NCBI GenBank assembly: GCA_002435715.1
Contig: DISD01000079.1
Span: 1 to 64,000 of the forward strand
Length of the DNA: 64,000 nucleotides
Reading direction: 5' to 3'
From: Rhodospirillaceae bacterium UBA6219
GTDB lineage: Bacteria; Pseudomonadota; Alphaproteobacteria; Rhodospirillales; Magnetospirillaceae
Each line of letters begins with the position of its first letter. Position 1 is the first letter of the stretch. Shown here one piece after another: positions 40,906 to 50,068 of this stretch. The position numbers and the translations under genes are program-made. The notes beneath the pieces were generated by a model. It ran no database searches. It was not told the origin of the DNA and saw nothing but the letters and a program-made list of their open reading frames with translations.

Positions 40906-43305
40906 TCACCGCGCCGTGGCCGGCGTGGTCTTCATGCCGCCGAAGGGGAATTCGGCGAAGGCGGCATAGATGTAGGTTTGACCGGATTGGTTGACATAGG
41001 TACTGGGGGTTCGCAGTTTAAATCCGCTGGCGGTAAAGTCGGTGGATGCGGCTCCTAGATCTTCCGCATTCGACCGATTCGGCCGAAGCGGAGCGATCAC
41101 CGGGTTGAATTTGGGGCGCTTACAATCAAGAATCGCCCAATCTTCGGCAGCACTGATTTTTTTCACCAGAAGGAAGGCCGGTCGGAAACCACAATGGATG
41201 AACGGACCATCCGTGGAGCCGCTCCCAGTATAGAGGCCGAACTTCGAGAAACCCGGCTCCTCGGCCCAGCAATAGGCGACATAGTCAAAGTTGTCAGCAG
41301 CGGACCCCAGCGAAAACACGGAATCGGTCGGCGCCGTGCTGTTCCATGCATTCACATTATCTGCGCTTGCATCGTTGGTGTTGAGCCATAGCAGCTTGCC
41401 GGCACCCAAAGCAGCCGTGTACACCCACCAGGATGACCCAGACGGGTTGTTGCGCTGCTTTGCGATGATTAACTTGGGGGTTGCCCCCAACCCATGTCCG
41501 ATCGTCACCGACGACGTGTTCTTGGTGAAGGTGACGATACTGAAACCGGCCGTCGGGTTGGCGCTGACTTGGGAGGTGATGCTGCCGGAATTGTTGGCCA
41601 CGGCGGCACCGCCGGCTTTCCAGCACCAGGCGACATATTGGGCGGCATTGCCATTGGTCGCCGTGGCGCCGTTGGCGGTGAAGCCGTCGGCATTGAACGA
41701 GACGATGCCATTGGCATTGGTCGCCTCGGCATTAGTCAAATTCGAAGACAGTACCTTGGTTGGCCCGCGGACATTGTCGTAAATGCCGTGGCTTTCCACG
41801 TTGTCCCGGCGCTTGCACCATACCAGATCCGGCTGGAAGCCCAGTCCGCTGATGGTTTGCGCCGCCCCGGTCCCGGTATAAGTCACCACGTCGAAATGCT
41901 TGGCCGGGGATTTGATCGCCGGGGCTGGCATATTGGCGGTGCACAGGGCCTTGTAACCGGTGGGCGGAACCGTTCCATCACTTCCGTTGACGATCTGATA
42001 GCTTCCAGGATTGCCGCAAACGAAGCAGGGCAACATGTCTGGCGACCACACCACGCCGCTGATCGGCGGTGCGGTTCCCGCCACCGGGTCGCCAGCCACC
42101 GATACTCCGTCAACCATAATCCAGGCCTTGCCGTTCAGCGGGTCGGTACAGTCGAAACAGATGTCGATGTTGGCCGGAGTCTGGGGCAGGCTTTCCGTCA
42201 AGCTGACGACGTTGCCGTTGAAGCAGGCGTAAATAAATGCGACGGGCGTTGTGCCAGGACTGATCCGAAAGCTGAACTCATCAGTTCGCCCCGTCACGGT
42301 ACCGGGAACTTCGTACCGAGCGGTCAGAAAGTTTTGGGTCGGTCGGGTGAAGCCGAAATAACAGCCGATATTCATCGGATGTGCGATCCGATACCACCAC
42401 TTCCCCGGCCCAGGCGAAATGCTACCCAATGCTCGGTAATTGGCGCTGCCACTGGTGGTGGTCACGGTCAGGTCACCCTCGGAAATGGTCAGCGGATAGC
42501 TGATGGGAAACAGTCTGGACGTGATGAAGAAATTATTCGTCGGCGTATCCGCCACCACATCCGCCGCGCCCAGGCTGACCGGAGTCCAGGCATTGGCGTT
42601 ACCCGAGATGTCAAAGCCCGGATCGTTGGCATCGTCGAAGTTCAGATGGAAACCGTTGGTACCGTAATCGCTGATGTTCACCTTCTTCGGCCGCCACGAA
42701 CCGGTGAGCGGGTCGGTTTCGCCGAAGTAAGTCGGGTCCAAGGCGATGCCATCGACGAAGATCGGCTGGCTGAGATAGCCGGCCATGTAAGCGCTGATCG
42801 AACCGCTATAGAGGCAGGCGCCAAGATGATGGCCGCGTCCGGCGGTGTTGACCTGTAGCTGGGCATTCTGACCCGGGTATACTTCCGTCGAGAAAGAGGT
42901 GATTCGCATGCCGTTGACATAAAGCCGCGCCCGCTCGGAAGGGGTTTCCTGGGTGGTGTCCAGGACGGCAAGCACATGCATCCAGGCGGCATTATCATGA
43001 AATACGCCGGTGGAAATCAGATCCATGCGGGTGCTTCCCACGTAATCCTGCCAATAAAGCGCGTCGTTGGTGGCCTTATAATAAATCCATTGGGTGTCAG
43101 GACCGCTTACCGTCGAGGAAAAGATGATGCCGCCATCGGTGAAGCGGGATCGCTTCACCCAGGCGGAAAAGGTCCAAGTCTTGCGGTTGCCCGCCACGCT
43201 GGGCGTGCGGGTGAAATAATCCGACACCCCGTCCAGACGGACGGAATGGGGAATGGAAAAGGCGGCCTGGCGGCCGCCTCCCAGCATCATGCTGTCACAG
43301 AACAT
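40906..43305 (-). CDS. Large phage tail/adhesin protein with LamG-like and DUF7483-like modules
   Basis: This 799-aa protein has an N-terminal concanavalin/LamG-like domain (about 15–215: SIPHSVRLDGVSDYFTRTPS, WTFSAWVKRSRF, WMHVLAVLDTT, YVNGMRI). A middle region follows, then two repeated C-terminal modules with the pattern F-D-VVTYTGTG...GLGFQPDLVWCKRR and FSIVTFTKNTS...GLGATPKLIIAKQR, each ending in YVAWCWKAGG or YVAYCWAEE. These modules recur in phage tail proteins. It is likely a host-surface-binding spike or fibre. It starts three bases after the preceding fibre gene stop. Confidence 0.8.
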   Translation of the reverse strand: MFCDSMMLGGGRQAAFSIPHSVRLDGVSDYFTRTPSVAGNRKTWTFSAWVKRSRFTDGGIIFSSTVSGPDTQWIYYKATNDALYWQDYVGSTRMDLISTGVFHDNAAWMHVLAVLDTTQETPSERARLYVNGMRITSFSTEVYPGQNAQLQVNTAGRGHHLGACLYSGSISAYMAGYLSQPIFVDGIALDPTYFGETDPLTGSWRPKKVNISDYGTNGFHLNFDDANDPGFDISGNANAWTPVSLGAADVVADTPTNNFFITSRLFPISYPLTISEGDLTVTTTSGSANYRALGSISPGPGKWWYRIAHPMNIGCYFGFTRPTQNFLTARYEVPGTVTGRTDEFSFRISPGTTPVAFIYACFNGNVVSLTESLPQTPANIDICFDCTDPLNGKAWIMVDGVSVAGDPVAGTAPPISGVVWSPDMLPCFVCGNPGSYQIVNGSDGTVPPTGYKALCTANMPAPAIKSPAKHFDVVTYTGTGAAQTISGLGFQPDLVWCKRRDNVESHGIYDNVRGPTKVLSSNLTNAEATNANGIVSFNADGFTANGATATNGNAAQYVAWCWKAGGAAVANNSGSITSQVSANPTAGFSIVTFTKNTSSVTIGHGLGATPKLIIAKQRNNPSGSSWWVYTAALGAGKLLWLNTNDASADNVNAWNSTAPTDSVFSLGSAADNFDYVAYCWAEEPGFSKFGLYTGSGSTDGPFIHCGFRPAFLLVKKISAAEDWAILDCKRPKFNPVIAPLRPNRSNAEDLGAASTDFTASGFKLRTPSTYVNQSGQTYIYAAFAEFPFGGMKTTPATAR

Positions 43306-43307
43306 GC

Positions 43308-44678
43308 TTATGCCTCCACGTCGTTATAGGCGTATTCGATGCGGCTGGTGGATCGGATGTGATAGTCGATCCGGCCCTGGCCGGTGATCTCGCCCGGAGC
43401 GCCGGTGTCGCCGACGCGTTTCCACAGGCTACCCATGGCGGTGATGGCGAATCCGTTGGGGGCGATGCCGACGCAGCCGCGCTGGCCGACCATGGCGGTG
43501 ACGATGGTCGGGTTGGCGAAGGTGACGTCGGCGGACAATCCCAGCTCGAAGTTCTGGTAGGCCCCCATATCCAGGGTCACCGAGCCACCGACGTTGCCGG
43601 TGAACAGGGCCTGATTGCGCTGCGGCTTGCTCCAATCCTGGGTCACGTTCAGATAAGCGACGTTATCCAGGCCCAAATTGGTCCGAGCCGCGGCGGTGCT
43701 TTGCAGATCGCCAAGATTGCTGGCCTTTTTCAGGTCCAGATCCGCGCTGGCGGAAATGGCGGCGTCCACCTGGGTGGTGGAGTAGACGCCCAGATTGGTG
43801 CGGGCGGTGGGCTTGTCCGTCAGATCATCCAGGTTCTGGGCCTTTTTCAGGTCCAGATCCGAACTGGCGGAAATGGTGGCGTCCACCTGGGTGGTGGAGT
43901 AGACGCCCAGATTGGTGCGGGCGGTGGGCTTGTCCGCCAGATCATCCAGGTTCTGGGCCTTCTTCAGGTCCAGATCCGAACTGGCGGAAATGGCGGCGTC
44001 CACCTGGGTGGAGGAGTAGACGCCCAGATTGGTGCGGGCGGTGGGCTTGTCCGCCAGGTCATCCAGGTTCTGGGCCTTTTTCAGGTCCAGATCCGAACTG
44101 GCGGAAATGGTGGCGTCCACCTGGGCGGTGGAGTAGACGCCCAGATTGGTCCGGGCGGTGGACTTGTCGGTCAGATCGGCCAGATTACTGGCTTTCTTCA
44201 GGTCCAGATCCGAACTGGCGGAAATGGCGGCATCCGTCTGGGCGGTGGAATAGACGTCCAGATTGCTGCGCGCGGCGGCCGCGTCGGTCAGGTCGGCCAA
44301 GTTCAGCTCAGGGACCATGGCGTTGCTGGTGTCTGTGTTGGTGACCACCAGCACTTGTCGGCCTTCACCGTCTTCTTCCGGGGTCAGGCTGATGCCGGCA
44401 CCCGCCACCAGCTTGTCGGACAGATAACCCGACGACGCATCGGCCGACGACACCGCCGAACGACCGCGGTGGCGGATCAGCAAGGTCTTGCCAGCCGACG
44501 GCGCGGCCAGGAACACCACGACGCCACCACCAGGGCTGGCGGCACCATGCACGGTGAAGCCCGAGTTCTGTTCGACATTGTCGATCAGGACCTGGATGTC
44601 GGCTTCCTGGTCGATGGGAAAAGAAAAGGCGAAGGCATCGCTGATACCGTTGGTGCCATAGGAATGTTGCAAGGTCAT
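43308..44678 (-). CDS. Phage tail fibre protein with 39-residue repeats
   Basis: This 456-aa protein has an N-terminal podoviral fibre-type domain (MTLQHSYGTNGISDAFAFSFPIDQEADIQVLIDNVEQNSGFTVHG) shared with the neighbouring fibre. Five tandem 39-aa repeats follow (LGVYSTTQVDATISASSDLDLKKAQNLDDL...TARTN), then a C-terminal shaft or tip. The repeats probably form a trimeric coiled shaft. The ATG at 44678 is chosen because GGAG lies nine bases upstream, while an ATG at 44693 abuts a terminator. Repeat number could vary by recombination. Confidence 0.85.
   Translation of the reverse strand: MTLQHSYGTNGISDAFAFSFPIDQEADIQVLIDNVEQNSGFTVHGAASPGGGVVVFLAAPSAGKTLLIRHRGRSAVSSADASSGYLSDKLVAGAGISLTPEEDGEGRQVLVVTNTDTSNAMVPELNLADLTDAAAARSNLDVYSTAQTDAAISASSDLDLKKASNLADLTDKSTARTNLGVYSTAQVDATISASSDLDLKKAQNLDDLADKPTARTNLGVYSSTQVDAAISASSDLDLKKAQNLDDLADKPTARTNLGVYSTTQVDATISASSDLDLKKAQNLDDLTDKPTARTNLGVYSTTQVDAAISASADLDLKKASNLGDLQSTAAARTNLGLDNVAYLNVTQDWSKPQRNQALFTGNVGGSVTLDMGAYQNFELGLSADVTFANPTIVTAMVGQRGCVGIAPNGFAITAMGSLWKRVGDTGAPGEITGQGRIDYHIRSTSRIEYAYNDVEA
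43677..44261 (-). repeat. Five tandem 117-bp repeats in the tail fibre gene
   Basis: Five 117-bp units encode 39 residues each. The middle three differ at only a few positions; the outer two are more diverged. They are in frame. Confidence 0.9.
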
Positions 44679-44694
44679 CTGTGTCAACTCCATG

Positions 44695-44724
44695 AAAAAA
44701 GCCCCGCCGGGGGTCGGCGGGGCT
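44695..44724 (-). terminator. Intrinsic terminator between phage genes
   Basis: On the minus strand GCCCCGCCG, loop ACCCC, CGGCGGGGC and TTTTTT lie just after the 99-aa phage gene and before the repeat-bearing fibre gene. Confidence 0.88.
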
Positions 44725-44745
44725 TGGTGGGGGGACGGGAAAAGG

Positions 44746-45048
44746 TCACTGATTGGTGAGGCCTGACCGCTCATGGCGTAAGGCGGCGGCTTCGGCCTCG
44801 AGTGCCGCCAGCCTGTTCGTATCGGAAGATGTGGCGCTCCCTGCTGCCAAAGCGCGGAGTGGGCGGATGGCTTCGGAATCGATGGCGGTAAGGCGGTTGT
44901 CGATGGCGGCGATCGTCATTGTCTGGGATTGGGCGATGACGGCGGCTTCATAGGCCGCCATCTCGGCTTCTCGCGCCGACACCTCGTCTTTGTTCAAAGC
45001 GATTTCGACGGCGTCGCCGGTCAATACGTCAACAACAAGGCGTTTCAT
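44746..45048 (-). CDS. Small phage protein, putative tail fibre assembly/chaperone
   Basis: This 100-aa protein begins MKRLVVDVLTGDAVEIALNKDEVSAREAEMAAYEAAV and continues as a helical, coiled-coil-like protein. Small proteins of this kind directly after fibre genes are often fibre-assembly factors, but no family is certain. AAAGGAG precedes the start; an ATG six bases upstream (45054) is an alternative. Confidence 0.6.
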   Translation of the reverse strand: MKRLVVDVLTGDAVEIALNKDEVSAREAEMAAYEAAVIAQSQTMTIAAIDNRLTAIDSEAIRPLRALAAGSATSSDTNRLAALEAEAAALRHERSGLTNQ

Positions 45049-45050
45049 GG

Positions 45051-46457
45051 TCATGCGCTCCTTTGCCGGCGCCACAACAGGAATTTCCCAGAGGCGATGT
45101 TGGCCGATTGGGTTTTGATGCGGATGCCGCTGTGGCTCGATTGGCTGTAATGACCGCACCCTTGATGAAACGTCCAGGTGTTGGCAGCAGACCCATAGCC
45201 GCTACAGCGAAACCATGACTGTCGATTGACGGTGTCGCCCATGGGGTCAATCACCAAGATTTCTCCATAAGGCGCGTGGTATAGTGTCCCCGACATCACC
45301 ACGGCGCTGCCGTTTAGTACCTGTGCACCAGAGACGGTGCCGCCATCGACTGAAATCCGTGCCGTTTTGTAGTTGGCACCACTCAGCACAACCCCTGAGG
45401 CATCCATCATCTGGTATGTGAGCACTTGGTTGGTGGTGGAGAAGGCCAAATGGTCGAACTGGATATGATAATCGTAGCCAGCGGTGAAGCCGGTGAAATC
45501 CACGGCAGTAACAGCGGACGATACGGTCTGTGACGACACGAATTCCAAGGCCCCGCCGCCTAAGGCACTTAGAGGGGCCTTTCTCACGTCAGACGCCGAC
45601 GCATCCCAGGTCATGACGTAATCGGCGGTCTTGTCGGGGCTGGTATCGGCGGTCAACAAGTTCACCGCTTTCAAAATATTGCCGATGGTGATTTTCCGAT
45701 CCGCCGCCACGCTGGTGTCTCGAATCAGCGCGAGGTCGTCCAGGGCGATAGCGGTTCCCGCCGTTCGTGCTGCGACAGCGATATCGGCAATAGCTGGCAC
45801 GCCCAGATTGGCTCGGGCGGCGGCGTGATCTGTCAGATCAGACAGATTGGCATCGCGGGACAGCGGGTTTTCCAGCGAGGCCACGGCCGCCGTCACCACA
45901 TCGCGGGCAGCGGTTGCTTGCGCCGCCGCCGCTACCGCTTGGGCTGCCGCCACGGTGGCATCGCCGGTTGCGTCCGGGTCGTTGGTGGAATTCACCAAAC
46001 CGCTGCCGTCGGTATTCCATTTCAGGCTGCGATTGGCCGCCGGTTCCGGCAGCGTCAAATCGGCCAGATTGGACGAGGTGGCCGAGCGCCGCAGCGAGCG
46101 TTCCGTCACTTCCGCCACCTGTTGCAGGGCGGCGACCTGATAATCCATCTCGTCGTTCAGGGTCTTGGCGCGGATCAGCCCGTCGGCCTGGTAATCGGTG
46201 GTGCGGCGGATGGACAGACGACGGCGCAGGGTGACGCGGGTGCCGTTGGTCGGGGCAACGTTGAACATGGCGGTGCCGCCGGTGGAAATACCGGCCCCCG
46301 AGATGCTGAAACCACTGCTTTGCGGGCTTTCGTCCAGCCAGATTTCCAGATCGGTCTCGGTGAAGATGGCGAAGGGAAAGGTGAAGGCCGATTGCACCCC
46401 GTCGGCCAGATACTGGACGCGCGGGGCGACGTCGTTGATTTGAAGATGTTCGGTCAT
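45051..46457 (-). CDS. Phage tail fibre protein
   Basis: This 468-aa protein has an N-terminal fibre anchor domain (MTEHLQINDVAPRVQYLADGVQSAFTFPFAIFTETDLEIWLDESPQSSGF...GTRVTLRRRLSIRRTTDYQ), typical of podoviral tail fibres. A helical shaft with SNLADLTLPEPAANRSL and NLSDLTDHAAARANLGV repeats follows, then a distal beta-rich head (about 330–468). The ATG at 46457 starts the anchor domain. The same anchor type occurs in the repeat fibre gene downstream, so the two may be alternative or co-assembled fibres. Confidence 0.85.
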   Translation of the reverse strand: MTEHLQINDVAPRVQYLADGVQSAFTFPFAIFTETDLEIWLDESPQSSGFSISGAGISTGGTAMFNVAPTNGTRVTLRRRLSIRRTTDYQADGLIRAKTLNDEMDYQVAALQQVAEVTERSLRRSATSSNLADLTLPEPAANRSLKWNTDGSGLVNSTNDPDATGDATVAAAQAVAAAAQATAARDVVTAAVASLENPLSRDANLSDLTDHAAARANLGVPAIADIAVAARTAGTAIALDDLALIRDTSVAADRKITIGNILKAVNLLTADTSPDKTADYVMTWDASASDVRKAPLSALGGGALEFVSSQTVSSAVTAVDFTGFTAGYDYHIQFDHLAFSTTNQVLTYQMMDASGVVLSGANYKTARISVDGGTVSGAQVLNGSAVVMSGTLYHAPYGEILVIDPMGDTVNRQSWFRCSGYGSAANTWTFHQGCGHYSQSSHSGIRIKTQSANIASGKFLLWRRQRSA

Positions 46458-46471
46458 GTTTTGTTCTTCCG

Positions 46472-48379
46472 TTACGAGGACAGTTTCATCTCGGTGGCCA
46501 CCGCCAGCACGGTGCAGGGCAGCGGCACGTCCTGACTGATGCGCCACAGCGGCGCGAAGGCGTCCCGCTTCCATCCGATGGCGCGGACCTGCACGTCACC
46601 GGAAAACACCGGCGGCCCGGCATCGAAGCTGTGGCGGCCGAAGCGCCGGAACGGCACCGGCAGCGGGCCTTTGCCGGTGTCCAGATGCAGGGCCTGGGTA
46701 TCGAGCAGGCGGAAATGCGCCCGGATCAGCCGTACCACCGCGCCGGGGCCAGCACCGCCGGCGGCTTGCACCACCGGGGGCAGGGGCTCGATCTCGTGGG
46801 TGAAGGGCAAGCCCATCTGCACCTTGGATGCCGGTTCCGACAAGGTGACGGCGCCAGCGGTCACAATCAGGGTTTCCAGGGCGCCGTCATCGGCTAGAAC
46901 CCGGATGTCGCGCCCTTCCAGATGGTCCAGGCCGCTCCACACCACTTTGGGGGTGTCGCTTTCACCGGTCAGTGCCGCGTCCAGCGACAGGGTGCCGTCG
47001 AAACGTTCGACGCAGATGCCGCCTTGGCGGCTGACCAGCACGTAAACCTCGCCTTCCACCACCGCCACCGACAGGAAATCCCCATCGGTGCGATGGGTGG
47101 TCCAGGCGGTGACTTTCTCGGCGCGGAACACGGTGACGGTGCCCAAGGTCCCGTCGCCCATGACCAGATGGAACAGGCGGCGGGCGGAATCGTAATCCTG
47201 GTCGATGGGGGCGTTCATCACATGCTTGGCCAGCATGGCCAGATCGGTGGACTGATAGGCCTGTTCCACGTCGGCGAACAGGAACTCGCGCAGATCCTTG
47301 CCGTTGCGCGACACGAACAAGGTGGCGCCGTCCACGTCACGTGGCGGCACCGTGCGGTCCACCGGCGAGCCCACCCGGGTTTGGCGGGTCAACTGGATCG
47401 AGGTCGGCGTCAGGGGCTGACCCGACACCATCCATTCCGCCCCCGAGGTGAAGACCTGCAGATGGCGCCCGGAGAACACATTGCGGATGGCGTTGACCTG
47501 ATCGGACAACAGGGCGAATTCGATGGCTTCGTCGTCCAGCGCCTCGCCCAGGTCGAAATTGAACAGATCCGACGATTTCGACAGCCACAACCGGTTGGGC
47601 TGGTCGCGGCTGCCGCCGATGACCAGCCGGTCTTGATGGAAACACACTGAAGTGGGCCAGCCCCGGATGCTGGACAGCGCCTGTTCTTCCCAATCCTTGT
47701 GGGCAATGGTGTTCACCAGATTCTGTTTGACCGTGGCGCTGGCCTGGGTGGCCGAGGTGACGGCGGTGATCTCCACCTCTTTTTGCTGAAGGCGGAAGCG
47801 GGTGCCCACATGGCCGGCGACGAACACGCTGGCCGAGGCGGTGATGGTGATGGTCCCGCTGGTGGAAGACGGCTGCAGCGTCACCTCGTCGTCGGCGAAT
47901 TTGTGATAGGGCTGCTGGATCACGTTGTCAGCGGTATAGAAGCTCCATTCCGACATGGTCCAGGCGCTGTGCGAGGTGCGGGTCAGCTTACGCGGCTTCA
48001 CCTCGGGGTGGACCACCAACAGCGTGTCGGCGGTCTGGGTCCAGTTGATCTGTTTCAACTGCTCCAGACTCCATGGCGTTTCCATGTCGGCCACATGAAT
48101 GCCGTCGGCATAGACGTCCAGATGCAGGTCGGTCAGCACCAGCAGATAGGTCTGCTCGGTGTTGAACTCGAAGGCGATCAGCCGACCGCGACCGCGTGCG
48201 TTGTCGATGAAGCGCAGGCCCGATCGCCGCGACACCCCGCCGATGGGGGCGATGAAGACGTTGCGCAGGGTCTTGGCGCCGTTGGCATAAGCCGACAGAT
48301 CGCCGCGCCCCATCATGTCCAAGGACAATTCGCCGGCGGTGAAGTTGGTCTTGGCCAGGGTGATGGTGCCGCCGCTCAT
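46472..48379 (-). CDS. Phage tail tubular protein B-like (nozzle) protein
   Basis: This 635-aa virion protein begins with the recurring phage motif AKTNFTAGELSLDMMGRGDLSAYANGAKTLRNVFIAPIGGVSRRSGLRFID. It continues as a large beta-rich protein (WPTSVCFHQDRLVIGGSRDQPNRLWLSKSSDLFNF). In T7-like gene order it sits directly after tail tube A, so it is probably the tail nozzle (gp12-type). It overlaps the tail tube A gene by four bases. Confidence 0.8.
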   Translation of the reverse strand: MSGGTITLAKTNFTAGELSLDMMGRGDLSAYANGAKTLRNVFIAPIGGVSRRSGLRFIDNARGRGRLIAFEFNTEQTYLLVLTDLHLDVYADGIHVADMETPWSLEQLKQINWTQTADTLLVVHPEVKPRKLTRTSHSAWTMSEWSFYTADNVIQQPYHKFADDEVTLQPSSTSGTITITASASVFVAGHVGTRFRLQQKEVEITAVTSATQASATVKQNLVNTIAHKDWEEQALSSIRGWPTSVCFHQDRLVIGGSRDQPNRLWLSKSSDLFNFDLGEALDDEAIEFALLSDQVNAIRNVFSGRHLQVFTSGAEWMVSGQPLTPTSIQLTRQTRVGSPVDRTVPPRDVDGATLFVSRNGKDLREFLFADVEQAYQSTDLAMLAKHVMNAPIDQDYDSARRLFHLVMGDGTLGTVTVFRAEKVTAWTTHRTDGDFLSVAVVEGEVYVLVSRQGGICVERFDGTLSLDAALTGESDTPKVVWSGLDHLEGRDIRVLADDGALETLIVTAGAVTLSEPASKVQMGLPFTHEIEPLPPVVQAAGGAGPGAVVRLIRAHFRLLDTQALHLDTGKGPLPVPFRRFGRHSFDAGPPVFSGDVQVRAIGWKRDAFAPLWRISQDVPLPCTVLAVATEMKLSS

Positions 48380-48945
48380 GACCGCACCTCGACCAGCGGG
48401 AAGCTGGAAATGGCGGACGGCACGTCCTGTTGGGCATCCACCAGCTTGGCCCGGCGGTATTCGTCCTCGGCCAGGCGGTACAGGAACTCGGCCCGGCTGG
48501 TGCTTTCGGTCAGCGGAATGCAGAACTCGGCGGCCAGCCGGGTGATCAGCACCTGGTCGAAGAACGGCGGGAACGACAATTCGTCAGGGCGGAAGATATA
48601 GGTCAGGGTCACTTCGTCGGCGTCGCAATGCAGCCGGTTCTCGGCGATGCGATAGGACAGGCCGAAACCCTGGCCGGCGACGCCCGCCGACATGGCCCGC
48701 AGGAAATCGGCGGGCAATTGATAGGCCATGGAATAATCGGCCACCGGCTGGGCCACCAGACGCGGCAGCGATACCTGACCGGTGGCGAATTTCCATGGAT
48801 AGGACGACAGCATGGCGTCGCGGACCGACGGATACAGGTTGGCGCACACTTCCGATTCGGCGGTGCCTTCGTCGAAACTGGCGATGGTGGCCGCGCCCAG
48901 CTTCAACAGCGCGCGCGAGCACAGGGCGATGGCCGACAATGCCAT
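48376..48945 (-). CDS. Phage tail tubular protein A-like (adaptor)
   Basis: This 189-aa protein begins MALSAIALCSRALLKLGAATIASFDEGTAESEVCANLYPSVRDAMLSSYPWKFATGQVSL, the typical start of gp11-type tail tube A/head-completion proteins. The ATG at 48945, with GGAG upstream, is preferred; an upstream in-frame extension crosses a terminator. In T7 this protein connects portal and nozzle; no portal gene is seen here. Confidence 0.85.
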   Translation of the reverse strand: MALSAIALCSRALLKLGAATIASFDEGTAESEVCANLYPSVRDAMLSSYPWKFATGQVSLPRLVAQPVADYSMAYQLPADFLRAMSAGVAGQGFGLSYRIAENRLHCDADEVTLTYIFRPDELSFPPFFDQVLITRLAAEFCIPLTESTSRAEFLYRLAEDEYRRAKLVDAQQDVPSAISSFPLVEVRS

Positions 48946-48980
48946 GGCGGGGTCTCCGATGATGATGGGGATGGGGCAAC

Positions 48981-49014
48981 AAAAAGCCCGCAGACCCAAT
49001 TCTGGGACGCGGGC
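48981..49014 (-). terminator. Intrinsic terminator upstream of tail tube A
   Basis: On the minus strand GCCCGC, an inner CCCA/TGGG stem, GCGGGC and TTTTT. It lies after the 51-aa phage gene. Confidence 0.75.
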
Positions 49015-49115
49015 GCAATTGTGGCGGTGATGGGATGACATTAGTTCGTGATTTGTTCTGTTGTCAAGGGGTAATTTCACAACCAGCCCAAAGTCCGTCC
49101 CAGGGCTTGGGTGAC

Positions 49116-49271
49116 CTAATCGGCATCTTCCTGGCGCAGCACCTGGGCAAAGGCCTGGGTGGTCTTGGGACCGATCCAGTCGTCCTGCTTCAGGACGGCC
49201 TTGGTACGCTTGACCTCTTCAGGATCAACGGTGCTTGGCGCGGGGTAAGGATAGGAGGGTTTACGGGCCAT
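49116..49271 (-). CDS. Small phage protein, 51 aa, unknown function
   Basis: A short open frame between the moron-like gene and tail tube A. It encodes MARKPSYPYPAPSTVDPEEV followed by a helical tail (KRTKAVLKQDDWIGPKTTQAFAQVLRQEDAD). The codon pattern resembles its neighbours. No family is recognised; the size and place suggest a minor virion or head-completion factor. Confidence 0.55.
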   Translation of the reverse strand: MARKPSYPYPAPSTVDPEEVKRTKAVLKQDDWIGPKTTQAFAQVLRQEDAD

Positions 49272-49301
49272 GGTTCAACTCCATTGGGCGCGTGGAAAAA
49301 G

Positions 49302-49334
49302 AAAAACCCCGTCTGCTCCACGGCTGACGGGGTT
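49302..49334 (-). terminator. Intrinsic terminator after the secreted phage-borne gene
   Basis: On the minus strand AACCCCGTC, a 12-base loop, GACGGGGTT and TTT, between the 130-aa secreted protein gene and the 51-aa gene. Confidence 0.8.
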
Positions 49335-49401
49335 GCGGAAAATAGCGATTTGAGTGCGGTTAGGCCGTTGGTTTGGCGCCGAAGGTGTCGTGCAGAATTC
49401 A

Positions 49402-49794
49402 TCAACCCCCAGGAGCGCAGTTCGTCTCGACAAAATCGGCGGCTTCATCATCGGAGTAGGAAAATGCATCAAATTTAATTGTTAAACTTGAGTAGTTCAT
49501 CGTCCCATAGCACATCAGGACGTTCATCGATTTGCCGGCAAAAAATACGGAACATATTCCGGAATAGCTGTGGTTTTTCGCTGTTCCGCTGGAAAAATAC
49601 GTCACGACATGCTCGCATTTGTCGACGCGGGCTTTCGTGTCGATTTCCTTCAAATTGCCTTCAAACTCTTTGGCGATCTCGGTGATCAATCGTGGGTTTT
49701 CAACCTTCTTGATCCGTTCGCCCCATTCGGCAGCAAGCACATTCTGCCCCCACAGAATGATCGCGCCGGCCAGCAAAGCGACTTTAACCTTCAT
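49402..49794 (-). CDS. Secreted cysteine-containing protein inside the prophage (moron-like)
   Basis: This 130-aa protein has a signal peptide (MKVKVALLAGAIILWGQNVLA) and four later cysteines (VDKCEHV, SGICSVF, VLMCYGT, ETNCAPG) that could form two disulfides. The base composition is visibly more AT-rich than the surrounding phage genes, and it has its own terminator, the features of a moron gene transcribed independently of the lytic block. The function is unknown; it may alter the lysogen's envelope or exclude other phages. Confidence 0.65.
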   Translation of the reverse strand: MKVKVALLAGAIILWGQNVLAAEWGERIKKVENPRLITEIAKEFEGNLKEIDTKARVDKCEHVVTYFSSGTAKNHSYSGICSVFFAGKSMNVLMCYGTMNYSSLTIKFDAFSYSDDEAADFVETNCAPGG

Positions 49795-50020
49795 ATCGCC
49801 ACCTCAAATAAAAATATCGGCAGACGGTGCCCGTTTTTGGGCATAAATCTTGTCGAGATAAAAACATGAATGGAATGTGATTGCTCGTGTGTCAATCAAT
49901 CGGAGCTGTTTGCTGCGATTGATTGTCATGCTTCTGATGATCGGGGTGCTGGGCCTATCTGGAAACCCAATCGGGGGCCGAGGAATGGCCCGAACTAAGC
50001 CGTTTTTGATCCCAGACTGC

Positions 50021-50057
50021 AAAAAAGACCGGGGCCACCCGCGAAAGGTGGCCCCGG
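50021..50057 (-). terminator. Intrinsic terminator after the capsid/decoration genes
   Basis: On the minus strand CCGGGGCCACC, loop TTTCGCG, GGTGGCCCCGG, then TC and TTTTTT. It is 11 bases past the 89-aa gene. Confidence 0.9.
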
Positions 50058-50068
50058 AACAAGGGTGA

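Noticed and set aside
40906..46457. Possible diversity-generating retroelement acting on the fibre genes
   Set aside because: No reverse transcriptase, no template/variable repeat pair seen; the repeats are shaft units.
49116..49794. Anti-CRISPR candidate in the prophage opposite an active-looking Cas9
   Set aside because: The 130-aa protein is exported and the 51-aa protein has no Acr/Aca neighbourhood or HTH partner; nothing supports inhibition.
49877..50068. A 63-codon plus-strand frame between the moron and the decoration-like gene
   Set aside because: It runs through an intrinsic terminator and lacks a ribosome site; opposite strand to all phage genes.
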